64,000 nucleotides of DNA from Watersipora subatra (Eukaryota; Bryozoa; Gymnolaemata; Cheilostomatida; Watersiporidae), in assembly GCF_963576615.1 (NCBI RefSeq), contig NC_088714.1:31776643-31840642 (forward strand), read 5' to 3'. The notes beneath the pieces were generated by a model. The model ran no database searches. It was not told the origin of the DNA and saw only the letters and a program-made list of their open reading frames with translations. Shown one piece after another: positions 20,805 through 33,739 of this stretch. Numbering within the stretch: position 1 is the first letter of the stretch; the number at the start of each line of letters is the position of its first letter. A program made the position numbers and the translations under genes.

Positions 20805-21920
20805 TATACTAAAATATATAGACAAATACCACAAAGATTTTCTACTTGACAAGAATGACAAAAACAGTAGGTCTGAATCAAGGATGTCTTAGAGCTTCAA
20901 CTATAGGTGGGCATATCGCAATATCAAGCTACAGATGTCCTGAATATCAGACAATATTGGCATACATTCCCATTTATCAGACTATGATTTTGCGATACAC
21001 AGGGCCATATGTGCCATCTCCAGCACATTTCCAAACATGTATTAGGAAGTTTTAATGATAGTGAAGGCGACAATATTAAATTGAAGTCATAGACATTGTA
21101 TCAGTAGGATAAGTCCACTATATGATTTGTGTGTATAACCGGTACCAAAAGTATACTGAAATTCAACCATCATGTGTATTTGGAGGTTGTGATGCAATGT
21201 TTCAATATTGATGATAAACTCCATGTACTAGTCTTCAATGTAAAAATGTACACAAAATTTTTTATACATCTTAAAGGTTACTATGTGGTTCACCTGATCT
21301 GGAAAATGAAGGAAGTCACAGAGCTACATCAATATTACTGTGATAGCTGGTAAACCACAGAGCACAGTTCCTTCGCTCATCAGAAGTCTCAGCCATGAGC
21401 AAAGATCATCATTATAGGTGCCGCTGTTTTTCATTCTTTCATTACAAAGAATTTTAATGATTGGAATATTATGTATAAATCCATCAATTCTTTTGTAATT
21501 GTAGAAGTGCCACATTCAAAAGCAGAAAGAGAGAAGCAATGAAGAAGGTGTAGGAAAGGTGTTTGCATAGGCTCTATCTCTTATAGAATGAGTTACATAT
21601 TTTCAATTGACTTTACTCTGATTTAGGTGTAAATGTGAATGACAGGTGATGGAATTGTCATGTTTTAATAATTACATTTTTAGCTAAGACTGCGAGACAG
21701 GAGGGGTATGCATAAACACTGACACGGCGAGGGAAGCTGGGAAGGAAGAATATGATAAAAAGGACTGTGACGCTAGCTGTCATGCTGACCCCTTAGTAAA
21801 AAAGCACTGTCCCCACTAGGGACAAGTGTGCATCCGTGCTAACTAGTTAACTCTTTTGCAGACAGTGTGTGAATGTGAAAACCGTCATTAATGTCATAAT
21901 TTCAAACACAAATATATGTA
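20805..21920. other. No recognisable feature
   Basis: Short open frames on both strands lack family motifs and splice signals. Confidence 0.4.
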
Positions 21921-21929
21921 TAAGTCGAA

Positions 21930-22130
21930 CATTGTCTTGCATTATTGTTCTGCACATAAATATTCTCATCGAAGTTTTAACTGACTATCGTGTCTGATTG
22001 TAAGTTACCATAATAAAGAGGTTGCATGTCAGATTATAGACACAGGTAATTGAATAATATCCAAGGCTCTTTGCTTGCTTATAATGTTCAATTAACTTAC
22101 CCAAGAAATTTGGGTAATATATCTTCATTA
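21930..22130. repeat. Direct repeat, possible LTR piece (paired with 28730-28925)
   Basis: The block ttaccataataaagaggttg and following tttgcttgcttataat align with ttaccataataaaaaggttg and gctgcttgcttacaat at 28797 on. The two lie on either side of a minus-strand gypsy pol remnant in the same orientation, as LTRs would. They are diverged, and LTR ends (TG...CA) were not identified, so a generic dispersed repeat is also possible. Confidence 0.4.
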
Positions 22131-22557
22131 TTCATGGTTGTCTTGGTAATGCCTAAGTTGATCAATAAGTTAGAATTAACATTGCCTAATGAGTGCGTGC
22201 CAGTTTTCGTAAGAATCCTGAGTCTTTCGACATCGGTTTTTTCCAAACGTTCTGTCAGTGCTGAAATGGCGGAGCCAATTTTTAAATTAGTGAATAATCG
22301 TCCAATGAGCATTCGTGTTATTTGGGTTCGCGTGACGTTTTTCTACATTATAGTTAGTCAGTCGCGATCATTTTTTCTTGCTTCACTGAGGATTATACTC
22401 CACACTATTCGCCATGTACTTCTTTAATTTTCGTTATTATTTGTTGGAGCTTGCGCCATTCTTGCAAAAAGAATGGTACGTAACTTTTATCTCTCGAAAT
22501 TACAAAAGATTTTTGTTGATGTTGAGTAGTTTCTAATGAAAAATTTTCTATTTATAG

Positions 22558-22725
22558 GCCTTCAACTTAGAAGGTCCACACGCGTGAAAATCATCGTACG
22601 GTGTACGCCACTCTCGGTTGTATTTGGAACCAAGACGCCTGTTATTAAAGATACAGTTGAGGTCAAAGTCGGGAAAGTCAGTCGCGACCCTTTTGAGATG
22701 ACATCTGATTTACCTGCTGTTATCG
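22558..22725 (+). pseudogene. Membrane-protein-like exon, copy 1
   Basis: The exon runs from an AG (ctatttatag) to a GT and encodes RRSTRVKIIVRCTPLSVVFG, then VKVGKVSRDPFEMTSDLPAV. The 3' part is repeated at about 46480-46513 in the second gypsy-linked locus (TSDLPVVVG). The next exon, which in copy 2 is a transmembrane segment, is broken by early stops here (after 22816). Identity of the family unknown. Confidence 0.4.
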
Positions 22726-23335
22726 GTTAGTGGCATTGCTCCCTTTCTTAATTTCTAATAGTTTTATCGGTGTGTGATATTATAACGTAAGTACTGTATG
22801 CTCATTTGATATTTCAGGATCTTGAGTGAAACACAACAAACAATGCTTGAATGAGATTCTTGGGAGTATATTGGAGTTTGTAGCTGTTATTGTCATTTTT
22901 ATATGGTTATATTGTTATTGTAAAAAATGAATATTGAGTTTTGCTCATTTTAAATTAAGCCTTTTTCTTGTGTTGGTGTAGTAGTGTTCGATCAAGTGTG
23001 TGGTCGTCATCCTTCATACTTGGGTGAGTAAAAGAAGAAAACTATCCGTAGTATTGGAAATCTTTTTCCTGTGCGGGCTTCGTTTTTCTCCAAAGTTCGT
23101 ACCTATCAATTCTCTCTCGGGCACCTGATTGCTTAAACTTGTTAAATTGTTCTGGTATAGGGTTGCCGTCTTCAGTAACTTCACCGGTGTCCAATTGCAA
23201 ATTGTTGGCTTCATTATCAGACTGCAAGCATGACCTATTCTCTTCTTTAGAAATAGCTCCTTGGATCTTATGATACAAGTTATCTAGGATGACTGGTGCT
23301 CAAGATTCATTTCCTTTCACCCCTTCTATTTGGGT

Positions 23336-23880
23336 CAAGATCTCAGAAACCATGGTTAAGTCGTGTGTGTAAGATTTGGAGTTGTCTACGCTAGCAGAAG
23401 GAGAAAACTCAGTTATTTTGCAAATTTTGATTCTAATTTAATTACAGCAAATTTTATGGTCAATAAACTGAATGCACACTCACCATTAGTGCTAAAACAT
23501 GGTTCGGAGAAAACTGGTGTTAAAGTTTGAAAGACAAATACCAATACACAATTTTGGTTACATTTCAAAACGTCATAGCAACCAATATCAAGTAATTGTG
23601 ATATTTATCTACTGTAGATTTCTGTATTTATATACAAAAGCTATGCTGAATTCAATTATTTAAACAGATTTCAGCTGGCTGTCATGGGATTAGCTGTACA
23701 TCTATCACAAAATGTGTTACTTATTCTTAATTGTGCAGATATTAAAAGCAGCTTGGGAGTATTGTCGATTTTGAGCACAGCTATAGTATCACCAACAGAA
23801 TCTTTAGGAAGATAAAATATTAACATATAGTAACACACCATCGGAAACTATAAACTTCGATCTTATAAAATATAGAAATT
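23336..23880. repeat. Dispersed repeat of about 540 bp, copy 1
   Basis: It is collinear with 60170-60720 over its whole length (agaaaccatggttaagtcg at both starts, tggtcaataaactgaatgc in the middle, aaaatctttagraa at the end). It lies just downstream (in minus-strand terms) of the decayed GQNKN-family gene, so it may be that element's 3' end. Confidence 0.8.
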
Positions 23881-23991
23881 AAAACACGCACCAATAGCAA
23901 GGTAGCGATGCAATAGACACAAGGGAGATAACTTTTCGATACCGCAGAAAACTCACTCATCTAATTCACAATTTGTAGGCTACTATAGTGA

Positions 23992-26588
23992 TTAATATTT
24001 ATTGTTCAAAATGACACAATCCTTCTTGGCTCTCGTAGCTGACCTTTTCTTGATTGATAACCTCTCATCTTTAGCATCGCTACACTCTGCTGTAGGTCGT
24101 GCATGTATTTCGTGCGATTGTGCCGGAGGAACTGCTGCAAACATAAATAAATCATTATAAAGACACCTTCAAACTATTAGCAATCTACTATATGTACTTA
24201 TTTGGCAATACTTCTGCTTTATGTTCAACATAGGGTAGCGAGTTTAGAAGTAGAGCAGACGGTTTAGGAGTAGGTGGAGTGGCTTGTGGCTTAGTGCCAA
24301 TCATCACTAAAACAGTACTTACGTGGGCAAACAATACCTCGGTGTTCCTCTTTGCAAAATTCTCTGATTTCTTTATGCAGATATTGTTTTCACTCTCTGG
24401 TCATCCCAAGAAGTGTAAGTTTCTCAAGCATCTCATCATTGAGTGGGCTATGCTGAATCAAACCTGTGGTACATTCGTATGAGTTGCAGAATTGTCTCAC
24501 CATGACGCTGCCTGGGCAAACAAAAGTTAAACTTGTGACTCTAAAGCAATGTTTCTGGTATCAGAACAAAATTATAACAAATTAAAACACCTGCAAATAA
24601 TTTCTGACCAAACTATACCTAGAGTTTCATTTGTGAGAGTGAACTGGTGGGCTGACTTGATTCCTTTAATTTTGGAAGTCATATGTCGGAACAAGCATTT
24701 TACCACTTTGTGAGCCACAAACACTGCTTTGTTTAGAGTTGACGACCTCTCCATGTACTACAGCCAGTAGAAATTACCAAAATTCCTAAATCAAGAAAAC
24801 TGATCAAACCAACTATTTCAAGAGCAAAAACAGCGTGTAATGCTGATCGAAAAATCAATTGAATTGAGTGTACAAAAAAGGTTGTTGATAAAACTAACCT
24901 CTTCAACTTCATGTAGTGATGAAACAAACTCTCGTCGATATCGTCTTTTGAACAACCCGAAGAACAGGTCGGCACATAATTTAGTATGACTCGTGATCAT
25001 GGAGTTGACGTTGACATTGACATTCAAACCTCAGGATACTCTCCACGCCAGGTACATCAGCATGAAGTTGTTCTTGTTCTGGCCACTACAATGAATCCAT
25101 GAACATTAAACACTGCAAATACATGTACATACATGTAGATCCATATAATTAAACTAGAAAATATATTTTAAGAACACATTTGCATAAAGGTTGGTGAACT
25201 ACAGCAACCTTGAAAAGTACCTGCTAAGGTAGCAACAATGATATTTTTATGAGGTAACAAACAGTAGTGAATAGCTTTTGAAATAAAATGTATTATTCTC
25301 ACTTCTCTTCAACTCAAATAGAGCCAGAACCAAGGTAAGACAGCATAGAAGTAGATGAAAGAGACACTGGTATGTGATAAACTCATCAGAAACACGTTGT
25401 CGTTATCAACTTACGCACAGTTATCCGCATGTATTACGAGAGAGCTACGCGACGCCTGTGACTTGTTTGCCTCCAAGTAGTGGTGTATGTAAGATATGAT
25501 GTTGCACCCTTTCCCAACATGTACAGCCTCGTCTATCAAGTAATTCGTTTGACGAGGGAAGCCTTCGTCAGTAGTGCCAAACACTGCACACTTCCTCGGA
25601 GTTTTAAAGTATACTGGTCCGGGCTATAGTGGATTTGACAAACAGTGTACCTAAAATAATATGCCACCAATTTAAATAAACCTATAAATTTGTGTGATCA
25701 TGTTTTAAGTAATAAAGCGTGGACAACACAGTCGGCATACAGATGGTTGGCATTTTCATTGAAAGTTGCATACCTGTTGAGCCATATCGAATAAAATGTA
25801 GAGGCAAAATCCAGCTTTACCTTTCTCTATGGACCCATTGTAGTAGAGACGAGCTTTGGATGTTGCCAACAAAGGTACTTCCTGCACTTTCAGCACAGAC
25901 TCCTTCTCCTCATCATTCTTTAGCGTGCTACTACAAATAGTCAACACAAAATAAACCTAGTGCAAAAGTTACAATCTTTTCAATTACATGTATTAAATTA
26001 CAAGCTTGTTACTAAGTCCAAGAAGTTGGGTAGATGGCCGTCTGACAGATTTTTGAATGAGTGTTAACTAAGTTAATAATTGCACGTCAAGCACAAGTTA
26101 GATGTAAAAAGGCTTTTGTAAATCTACAACAATTAACAAAAGTTGAAGAAATCTACAAATATAAATTAGACTTACTGGTAAATTATAGTGTTGTTACTTT
26201 GACCTGTTCATCACAAGTCAGACATTGGCCGACAGCAATGCAATCCTGGAAAGATAAGGTTCCAAAGTCGTTTAAAGCTGCACACACTCATAGGAGTTGA
26301 AAGGCGGCCACAAACTGCTACTGCTTTAGAGTATTTTCTATAGACAAATTTCTTCGACAAATGGGAGGGTAGAACTTTAGTAGCCTTTCTTGAAATCCCA
26401 CTAATTTGACCAGGCAACACCAGACTGTGCTGCTCCAGAAAGTTGATCATGAAAATCTGAAATGCTTTTGATTGTTCATACATGATGCATTCATTGTTCC
26501 CACGGTTTAGTTTTCTTGGCACTACTGACTTGACATTCTTGTAGTGAGTCACAAGCACTTTTAGCTTTGCGACACCGATGGTATGCAA
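23992..26588 (-). pseudogene. Decayed gene of the FKTPRKC / HADNC / GQNKN family (transposon-linked, DUF7869-like)
   Basis: Minus-strand exons, in order: 26588-26211 (VLPGQISGISRKATKVLPSH, FKRLWNLIFPG, RPMSDL); 25928-25774 (KARLYYNGS, LFDMAQQ); 25650-25415 (PGPVYFKTPRKCAVFG, QTNYLIDEA, HHYLEANKS, VIHADNC); 25085-24899 (GQNKNNFMLMYLAWRV, HTKLCADLFFGLFKRRYRR); 24757-24619 (GIKSAHQFT); 24511-24323 (LHKEIREFCKEEHRGIVCP); 24134-23992 (basic tail). Most junctions are GT/AG and the HADNC|GQNKN junction is in phase. Damage: TAG before PGPV, TGA after LAWRV, TGA after GMTRE, a frameshift around VPTYDFQN/SKIKGIKS, and loss of the Cys after SDL. These proteins are widespread in cnidarians and molluscs from memory and are thought to be transposon-derived; the family name is from recall, not from a search. 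Confidence 0.8.
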
Positions 26589-26944
26589 ATTGAAATCTGC
26601 ATGTGGGTAGTCCTAAATGTCAATAGTAAGTTCTTGATTTATGCCGAAGATTGTTTGACAACTTTTTTTAAAACTAGTCACAGTACTAGAATGAAATCCA
26701 GTTTCTATTTTTGAGAGCAAACGAATCTCCAGTTTAACGCTAGATAACTCTGCACATGCATATCTGCACTCAGTCACTTGTTCATTCGAAAATTGAAGAA
26801 TTCAACGGGACTGGCTTGGGCCTAGCTTACAGCTACATTTACAGAAACTTGAGTGTTTAGGCAAGGTTTACCCTTTTCAATTCTGAAGCTCATCTGCATG
26901 CAAAAATGGCTGGTATTTGTCAGATGTACATATCTTGTGGCATT

Positions 26945-28350
26945 TTTTCGAGTTCACTCTCACCGTCTGAAGAATTCAGTTTAACTGATATGTCAGTGTA
27001 GTCTCCTCTGATTAGTGTTCCAACATGCTTTTTCAGCATATTGAGATTCACTTTTAAGGGTTTCTCATCAGGTTTGTCGAATGGTTGGATGGTTGCTGTG
27101 GTCTCTGCGACTTTTAATTAAATAGGCGTTTTTTCCACCTTTTATTTAGCTTCAAAGACTTGTTACGGTATTGTTTTTGTCAAGGTAGAGTAGGTAGTCA
27201 CCTACTTGTAGTATGCTGGGTGTAGCCTTTTTGCTATGGTAATGTTTCTGCTTTGCTTTACACTTCTTGATCAACTCTCTCTCGCTTTGCTCCAAGTTTC
27301 TGTCATCCACTCGTGTAGTTTTGCGGCATATGAATCATTTATCATGAGCGGTTCTGGAGAAGGCTTAGTTAAGTCGTAGGGTAGGCACATTTAATATGGA
27401 TATACATGTATTAATATGGATACACATCAATATGGAGCTGGGTGAAGCTTGCAATGTTATGTGTTTTGATGAGTTATGTGTGAGTTGGCAGAATAGAAAA
27501 TGTCTGGGCCAATCTTTGCGAGTATTTTGATTGACAGTGTGACAGCACATTCGCGATTGACTCATTGTCAATTTCGACTTGCCCATAGCATTTTGGGTTA
27601 TAATTAGTTGTGAACCTGAGTTTGACGTCTAGTAGCTAGTTAACATCCGCAATCGTCTCACTCATAAAATTCTTAGCGCGGTCGCTTAGAAGGATCTTTG
27701 AAGCTCCAAATCTGCAAAGACGTGTTCTGCGTATACTCTAGCTACTGTTGTTGCGAGCTGGTCTCTAGTTGTTGCCATTTCAGTTCATTTGGTGAAATGA
27801 TCGGTGAACACTAACATGTTTCATTCCACAAGTGCTTTTTGGTTAGAGGACCCTAGAAGTTTACAGAGAGGATTACGAATGGGCTTCTGGCCATCTGGGT
27901 GCTTAATGGCACCATGTATTGGTACTTTTGGGCTTTTTTGTGTTGACAGAAAATGCATTGGCTGATGTAGCTCTCTACCTTTTGTGCCATGGATGGGAAC
28001 CACTATTTTTCTTGAAGTCTCATCAAATTCTTGGTTACTCCTGGGTACTGCTGGGATTGCAAGAGCTTTTCCTGTTTTTGGTACAAAACGTCTGCATGCA
28101 TTTTAAACTGGCTGCTCTCCTTGACTATTTTTTTTGCGTAGACCGTTTAGCGTCTCCAGGAGATTATCTTTTTGTGATATATCTCCAGATAAGTCCAAGA
28201 TGAGTCTCATTTTTGGAATCTCATGTTTTCATCAATGTTGGTGGTTCCTACCGTATTCACTGTCATGATAGCTCTAGAAAGTGCGTCTGCTACATTGTTT
28301 TGGCTACCAGTTTTGTGCTTGAAACTTGAGTCAATTTTTTTTGTTAGTTG
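26945..28350 (-). pseudogene. Ty3/gypsy-like pol remnant, copy 1 (RNase H end to integrase)
   Basis: Read on the minus strand, the right end encodes SQNNVADALSRA (the RNase H terminus, about 28270-28310). This is followed by an integrase zinc-binding part (SQCIFCQHKK, about 27950) and a decayed core, then the C-terminal part (FCQLTHNSSKH, about 27480-27520). Many stops and shifts interrupt it. It aligns over more than 1 kb with the copy at 49543-50640. Gag, protease and reverse transcriptase are absent upstream. Confidence 0.8.
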
Positions 28351-28454
28351 GAACCATCATAAGGGTGAGTCAACATAGTAAATATGCGAGTTGAATAGGG
28401 CTCAGCCTGAATTATATGTGTAAGTGTAAATGGAAACAAGATGAATGAAACACA

Positions 28455-28661
28455 ATTATCATGTGTTTATGTTTTAGTGAGCATTTTGGAGAAGGTAGAT
28501 GTTTAGAAATAGAAAATGTAAAAGTGGAAGAGGACGAATATGGGGAGCATAATACACAAGTGTATTCGAATGTGGAGATTGCCCACATGGGGGCACTGAG
28601 GCCAATTGACCCTTTCACAAATAGTATGTGGATATGGGGGCCATCATCATATATATGCTAA
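28455..28661 (+). other. Unassigned acidic open frame
   Basis: A frame after an AG (gttttag) encodes CLEIENVKVEEDEYGEHNTQ and ends at TGCTAA. It shows biased, acidic composition but no family motif. It may be a last exon; equally it may be chance. Confidence 0.2.
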
Positions 28662-28729
28662 ACATATATATCACATGTATATGCTAAACAATTTTTGTTT
28701 TAAATATATATACACACACCACATGCTAT

Positions 28730-28925
28730 GTATGATCTTGTTTTATTCCTTCGCATATAAGCATTCTCTTCGTAAAAAATAGAACATTATCTGTTACCAT
28801 AATAAAAAGGTTGCATGTTAGATTATAGGCACAGATTCTTGAGTGGTATCCAAGATTCGCTGCTTGCTTACAATAACTAGTTGGCTTACCAAAACATGTA
28901 TGATATTTCGTCGTTCTTGATGGTT
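28730..28925. repeat. Direct repeat paired with 21930-22130
   Basis: See the paired entry. It lies on the 5' side (minus-strand sense) of the gypsy pol remnant, beginning near cttgttttattccttcgc. Confidence 0.4.
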
Positions 28926-29379
28926 TGACAAATGACTTTGACCTCTGTATAAGTCTATTCAAAGCTCCAACATGTTGACACGAAAGTGGTATTACTAGTG
29001 GACAACTATCCAACACACTATCTTGCAGATGTTTTGGTAAGGAAGAAATGAAAACATAAAAGTTAGTTATTTCCCAAAAAGACTACTTTGCAATACAGTC
29101 ATAATATACCAAGGCATAATTTCAATGTCTGAAAATCTCTGTGAGGACTTAGTCCTGTGAGTTGTTAAGGAAGAATGTGGAATTACAGATTGTTTGATAA
29201 AACAACACTCGGTTTAGTAATTGACTTGAGAGAAATCATGGAATTCAACTAATCTAGCTGCAATACTAAAATGTTGCAGAATGAACTAGCTGATGTAGTT
29301 GATCAAATTGAGGCAAGAACATATAACTTAATGAGCAATGTGAAGAGCTGTCAAGAACGTAGGGGTTGATAACGAACAT

Positions 29380-29575
29380 GATTGGGTACATATTGATGCC
29401 GAGTGCCCAGCATATGAAGGTATGGCAGACAGTGACACTGTAAATCATGCATTAGACATGTTGCTCAGAATGAGGTTGACAATAAATCATCGCTATAATG
29501 AACCAACCCCCTATCACCAAAATAAGTCAAGCACTAGCAGCAATAAAAACAACACTTGGTTGAAGTGAATGGCCG
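29380..29575 (+). pseudogene. Possible Tigger/pogo transposase C-terminal piece
   Basis: A plus-strand frame encodes HDWVHIDAECPAYEGMADSD followed by TVNHALDMLLRMR. The W..ID...(x)..(L/M)(T/A)D..(I/V) pattern resembles the region following the DDE domain in Tigger-like transposases. No flanking termini were found. Confidence 0.35.
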
Positions 29576-29639
29576 GATCTTGATCGAATGTATGTTTTGC
29601 AATTGAAAGCTATGATAGAGAAAGCCTGGGAAAGATTTA

Positions 29640-31340
29640 CTCTCCTTAGATAGTCACACTGTTAACACTTACTATGCTTACTGAAACAGAAAACTTCACT
29701 CTGCTATTATTAGAAAATATATAAATATCAAATCTGTGCGAAAAAGCGCTAACATGGACGCTCTATCTTGACTCATAGATTTTGTTTTAGACTCTAATCT
29801 AATGTACTTAAATGGTTAGGGGAGTTGCCAACAGAGGAGGCTATGCTCATTAGCGTGGCAATCAATAGGTGTGTGAAGATGAAGGATACATTCAAAAATT
29901 TAAAAAAAAAACGTTGCAAATCTTAGAGAGATTGAGACTGTCCAGAAAGATTGAATTATTAGAAGAGCTAGATCTCAATAAGGAAGCTGCAATAATTAAC
30001 CGCATCAGTCTACATAAAAAATGCTGTGGCAAATATCTGGTGCTGAGTCAAGTTTATAGAGCACAGATTTCTCTCAAAAAACTTACTATTTTCTGCATAT
30101 GTAAATGTTTGGTTGCATTTGGTGTGATACTTGAAAAATTGACAACACCATGTGTGAAAAACTAGTTAATAATGAGTATAGGTTAGCAACATTCGCGCAT
30201 ATTAATAGAACATCTCCTCAGGAAGTCCTCATTAGCAGAGAGACGCGCTGTTAAAAATGCAGGATAACACTACACAGAGCAGCACACTGTGGCCATTTAA
30301 TTGTTGCGGCTGTATTGTTTTTCTATTGTATTGGTTGATGTTTTATCATAAATAGTCACTAGAATATAAAAATAGTTGAGAATGGGAGCTATCATGATGG
30401 ATATTAGGTGTGTTGCAGCATGAGATATCTTCAAACAGACCATGATTTATTATATTTCCCTAGTCTCATCGTCATTCACTATAGTAAATAAAAACAACAA
30501 AACGAAGGCAAAGAATAAGGAAGAGGCAATAGAGATACTGATGAGGTGGCATCTCTGGTCAGCAGTAGAAGGTAGGACTGTTATAGAATGTGATACGAGC
30601 TACTCGCATTGCTTTACTGCTGACCACTTTCAGACATCAAGTTTTGAGTGAAAATCTAAACTAAAGTCTAGTAACTTATTAAGTTGAAGTTATGAATTTC
30701 ATGCTGTATCTTGAGAATCCAGGCAAATGCATGAGAAATTCAATTTCTATTTCCTAGGAAATCAAGTCTTTCATAGACAAGTGGAATATACAAAAAGACT
30801 AGATTTTAAGATATATTCACACTACTGTGTGTTCAGTAGCCTAATCGTGTACTAGACTCTGTACTGCAGCTGAGCAGTTTATTGTATAAATATTTAGATG
30901 AATTTTAATATTTAACATAAGTGGAATTAGCTGAAGGAGGAACTGAAGGGTTATTCAAATATACTTTGAATCACATTTTAGCTGCAATCATCTTTAGATT
31001 TATAACAATTCAGAGTCTAACACAAATAATGTGAATAAAAAAATGCTTATCTACTTGTTAGCTTTATAGTAGCCAGCAAAGGGCCTGTGATTGCGTAAGA
31101 TGTAGAAATCACTTCTTGCATGTTAGCCAAAACATGTGCATATCAATAATGGTTATATCTATTATACTGCAGCTCTCATTTTCACGAACAAGACGATTGG
31201 TGACCTTCAGGAAGCAGACAAGCGAAGGACAATAGATTTGTTGGGATGGCAAGCTTTAGTTTCAACTACTATGGAGTGCAGCCACTGTCACTACTATTGC
31301 TTTGACGTTCACAGAAGTTGTGCTAAGAGCATAACTGGGG
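29640..31340 (+). pseudogene. Decayed repeat unit R1 (29.6-42 kb array)
   Basis: Contains segment a (29740-30060: a charged helix, ERLRLSRKIELLEELDLNKE), segment d (30430-30650) and segment e (30800-31200). Each has a homologue in R2-R4 in the same order and orientation. An exon at 31163-31341 (AG ctgcag, GT gtaaga) reads GWQALVSTTMECSHCHYYCF; its CxxC...C spacing could bind zinc. The unit's protein family is not recognised. Confidence 0.5.
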
Positions 31341-31999
31341 TAAGAGGCTAGAGGTTATGTAACTGTTTAGAGTAATTAGTTTTATTATTTCAATATAAAA
31401 CTATCATCAAATATCCGTATACGGACCTTTGAATGTCATGAATGCTTTGTTGCTATATTAGCTAATGAGTTGTTGACTGTCTACATCAGTCTGCATTGTA
31501 TAAATGTAGTCTTTGACAGCAAACTTTATTTGGATAACAGTTTCTTCATAAAGAATTATATGCAAGTAATATAGTAGATTAATCAGCTTATATTGATGCA
31601 CTTTGCTTCCAATTATTCGGCAATTTTACATGTGGTGGCCTGATTATAATAAAAGTTATTTCTACTACACTGGAGCTATCGATGTTACTGATGCAAAGAT
31701 TAATATTTCCAAAAGAATGACAAGCAAAAGAATAAAGAAATTTCATATTTTTAACATGGAGTATAGTCTCTGTAGCTGCCTGCCCATGTTTCCGAATATT
31801 ATCCAAATTATTGCTCTTGTTATTCAGCATTTCAAAGCATGTAAATAAATTTTGAGAAATATCTATTTGTTCAGATATGGATGCCATCATGGAGGAAAAG
31901 GAACAGTTTTCAACATCGTAAGGCATTTTTGGTGATACGAAGTCTACTAGTGGTAAAAAAGATAATTACTTACTACATAAGCAGGGGTTATAGATAATG

Positions 32000-33720
32000 T
32001 GAGAACTGTCAGGCTCTTAAATAACCAACCATGTTAGGCCGTGAAAAAGTCCTAACATGGATACTCTGCTTTAACTCATTGACTGTGCTTTAGAACGTCA
32101 CAAAATGCACTTGAGTGGCTTGGGGAGCAGCTTGCAGAGAGCAAGCAAGATAAAGATGATATTCAAAGTTTCACAAAACGGAGCAAACCTTAGAGGGGAG
32201 GTAGCGACCATCCAAAATGGAATTTTTGGAAGAAAAGCTAGATTTGAAACTTGCTGCATCTTTGTGTAGCCAAGTTGCTGCTAGCCACGAAAACAATAGC
32301 TTCAGCGAAACGAAAACGGGTTTGAAGGCTAAGCACTTCTCATAATAAATCAGTAAAACCTAGGGCCTTTTTCACGGCATACTACCCTGGAATCATGCCC
32401 AAAACTACAACATAAAGCTACACTATTGACCAGTATCACCTGTCATCTACTTTTCAATACACTCATGGCATTGTGATAAAGTGTTGCCATTGCCGGCCTA
32501 ATTAAAATATGATTTAAAATCCAAAAGATCAAAGGCCAAAAACAAAGTTTGGTAGATGAAAAAAAAATTCAAACACTCAACAAAATTTTTTGAATACATC
32601 TAATTAAGGTCAGCAGAAAGAGAGGACAACGTAAAGACTGCAGACAGCGTGGCTAGCCAGAACAGAGAATAGGCATCAAAAAATGTTAGGCCATGATAAA
32701 AAAGGGATGGCCGATGGCCTGTATGAAACCACATCACCAAAAACATGTGAGGCTAGTGAAAAGCAATGACTTCAATGAAGAATTTGTAGTACAAAGGGAA
32801 GTCAACATGGGGTGCAAGCAAAAACAAAATCTGTGAAATGCCCTTGGAGAGTAACTGACTGCAAGGAAAACCTGCGTACCTTCTTGCCAAAGAAGGAATC
32901 ATTGGAACGCATGAGGCACTTTTGGAATATTGACGGCTTATCAGGAAAAACTACGTCATTTATTGTAGGAACAGGTCTCAGTCTCCAACACTAAGTTACG
33001 TTCTGTAAGATTTAGTATCTAAACATTCTCAAGAACTACTAATTGAGAAAAAAAGAAAAACAATGTTTTTCATTTTCCTAAAACACAAAGCAGCACACTT
33101 GAGATATTCAACAGCTCTCGGGAAATAAAGATCAATATATTCTCTATTCATCGTGAAGAATGTATAAATACACCTCGATGTAGAAAGCTTAGGTTGAAAG
33201 GAGGTGTCAGAAATGCTGATGAGATAGCAGCTCTGGTCAGGAGCAAAAGGTAGGATTGTTACAACGTGATACCTGCTGATACAATGCAATACCAGCTACT
33301 CACTTGCATTGATCTACTGCTTACCACTTATCATACTAATCAACTGTCGAGTGTAAATCTCAACTAAATTCTAGTAACTTATCCAGTTATATTTATATGC
33401 ATTTTCCAAATCTTGAGAATCCAAGTGAGTATATGAAAAATTCATTTTTTATTTTCTTGAAAATCCATGGCCTTGCACAGACCAAGTGCTGCTTGATTCA
33501 AACCTATGGGCAAAACATAGTAGATAAGACTGACCTCTAAGATATGTTCACACAATTGCGTGAAACCTAATCTTGTGTCGCACTCTCTGTATGACAGCTA
33601 AGTAGAGTATGGTTTAAATATTTCAATCAATTTCAATAAATTAAAATCTTAAAATCTAAAAGTTAGATCTTGAAATATATCTTGAGCCAGCTTTTAGTTG
33701 CACTCATCTTTTTCAGAAAT
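32000..33720 (+). pseudogene. Decayed repeat unit R2
   Basis: Segment a (32030-32310), segment b (32650-33000), d (33130-33360) and e (33540-33720). Segment b encodes KTKSVKCPWRVTDCKENLRT then KESLERMRHFWNIDG, with a CxxxxxxC spacing conserved in R3 (KCLCQVTNCKNN). Stops elsewhere show it is not a working gene. Confidence 0.5.
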
Positions 33721-33739
33721 TGAAGATTTATCTAGTAAG

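Noticed and set aside
21930-28925. Intact LTR retrotransposon between the direct repeats
   Set aside because: Gag, protease and RT are missing, the repeats are diverged and lack defined LTR ends; only a remnant can be claimed.
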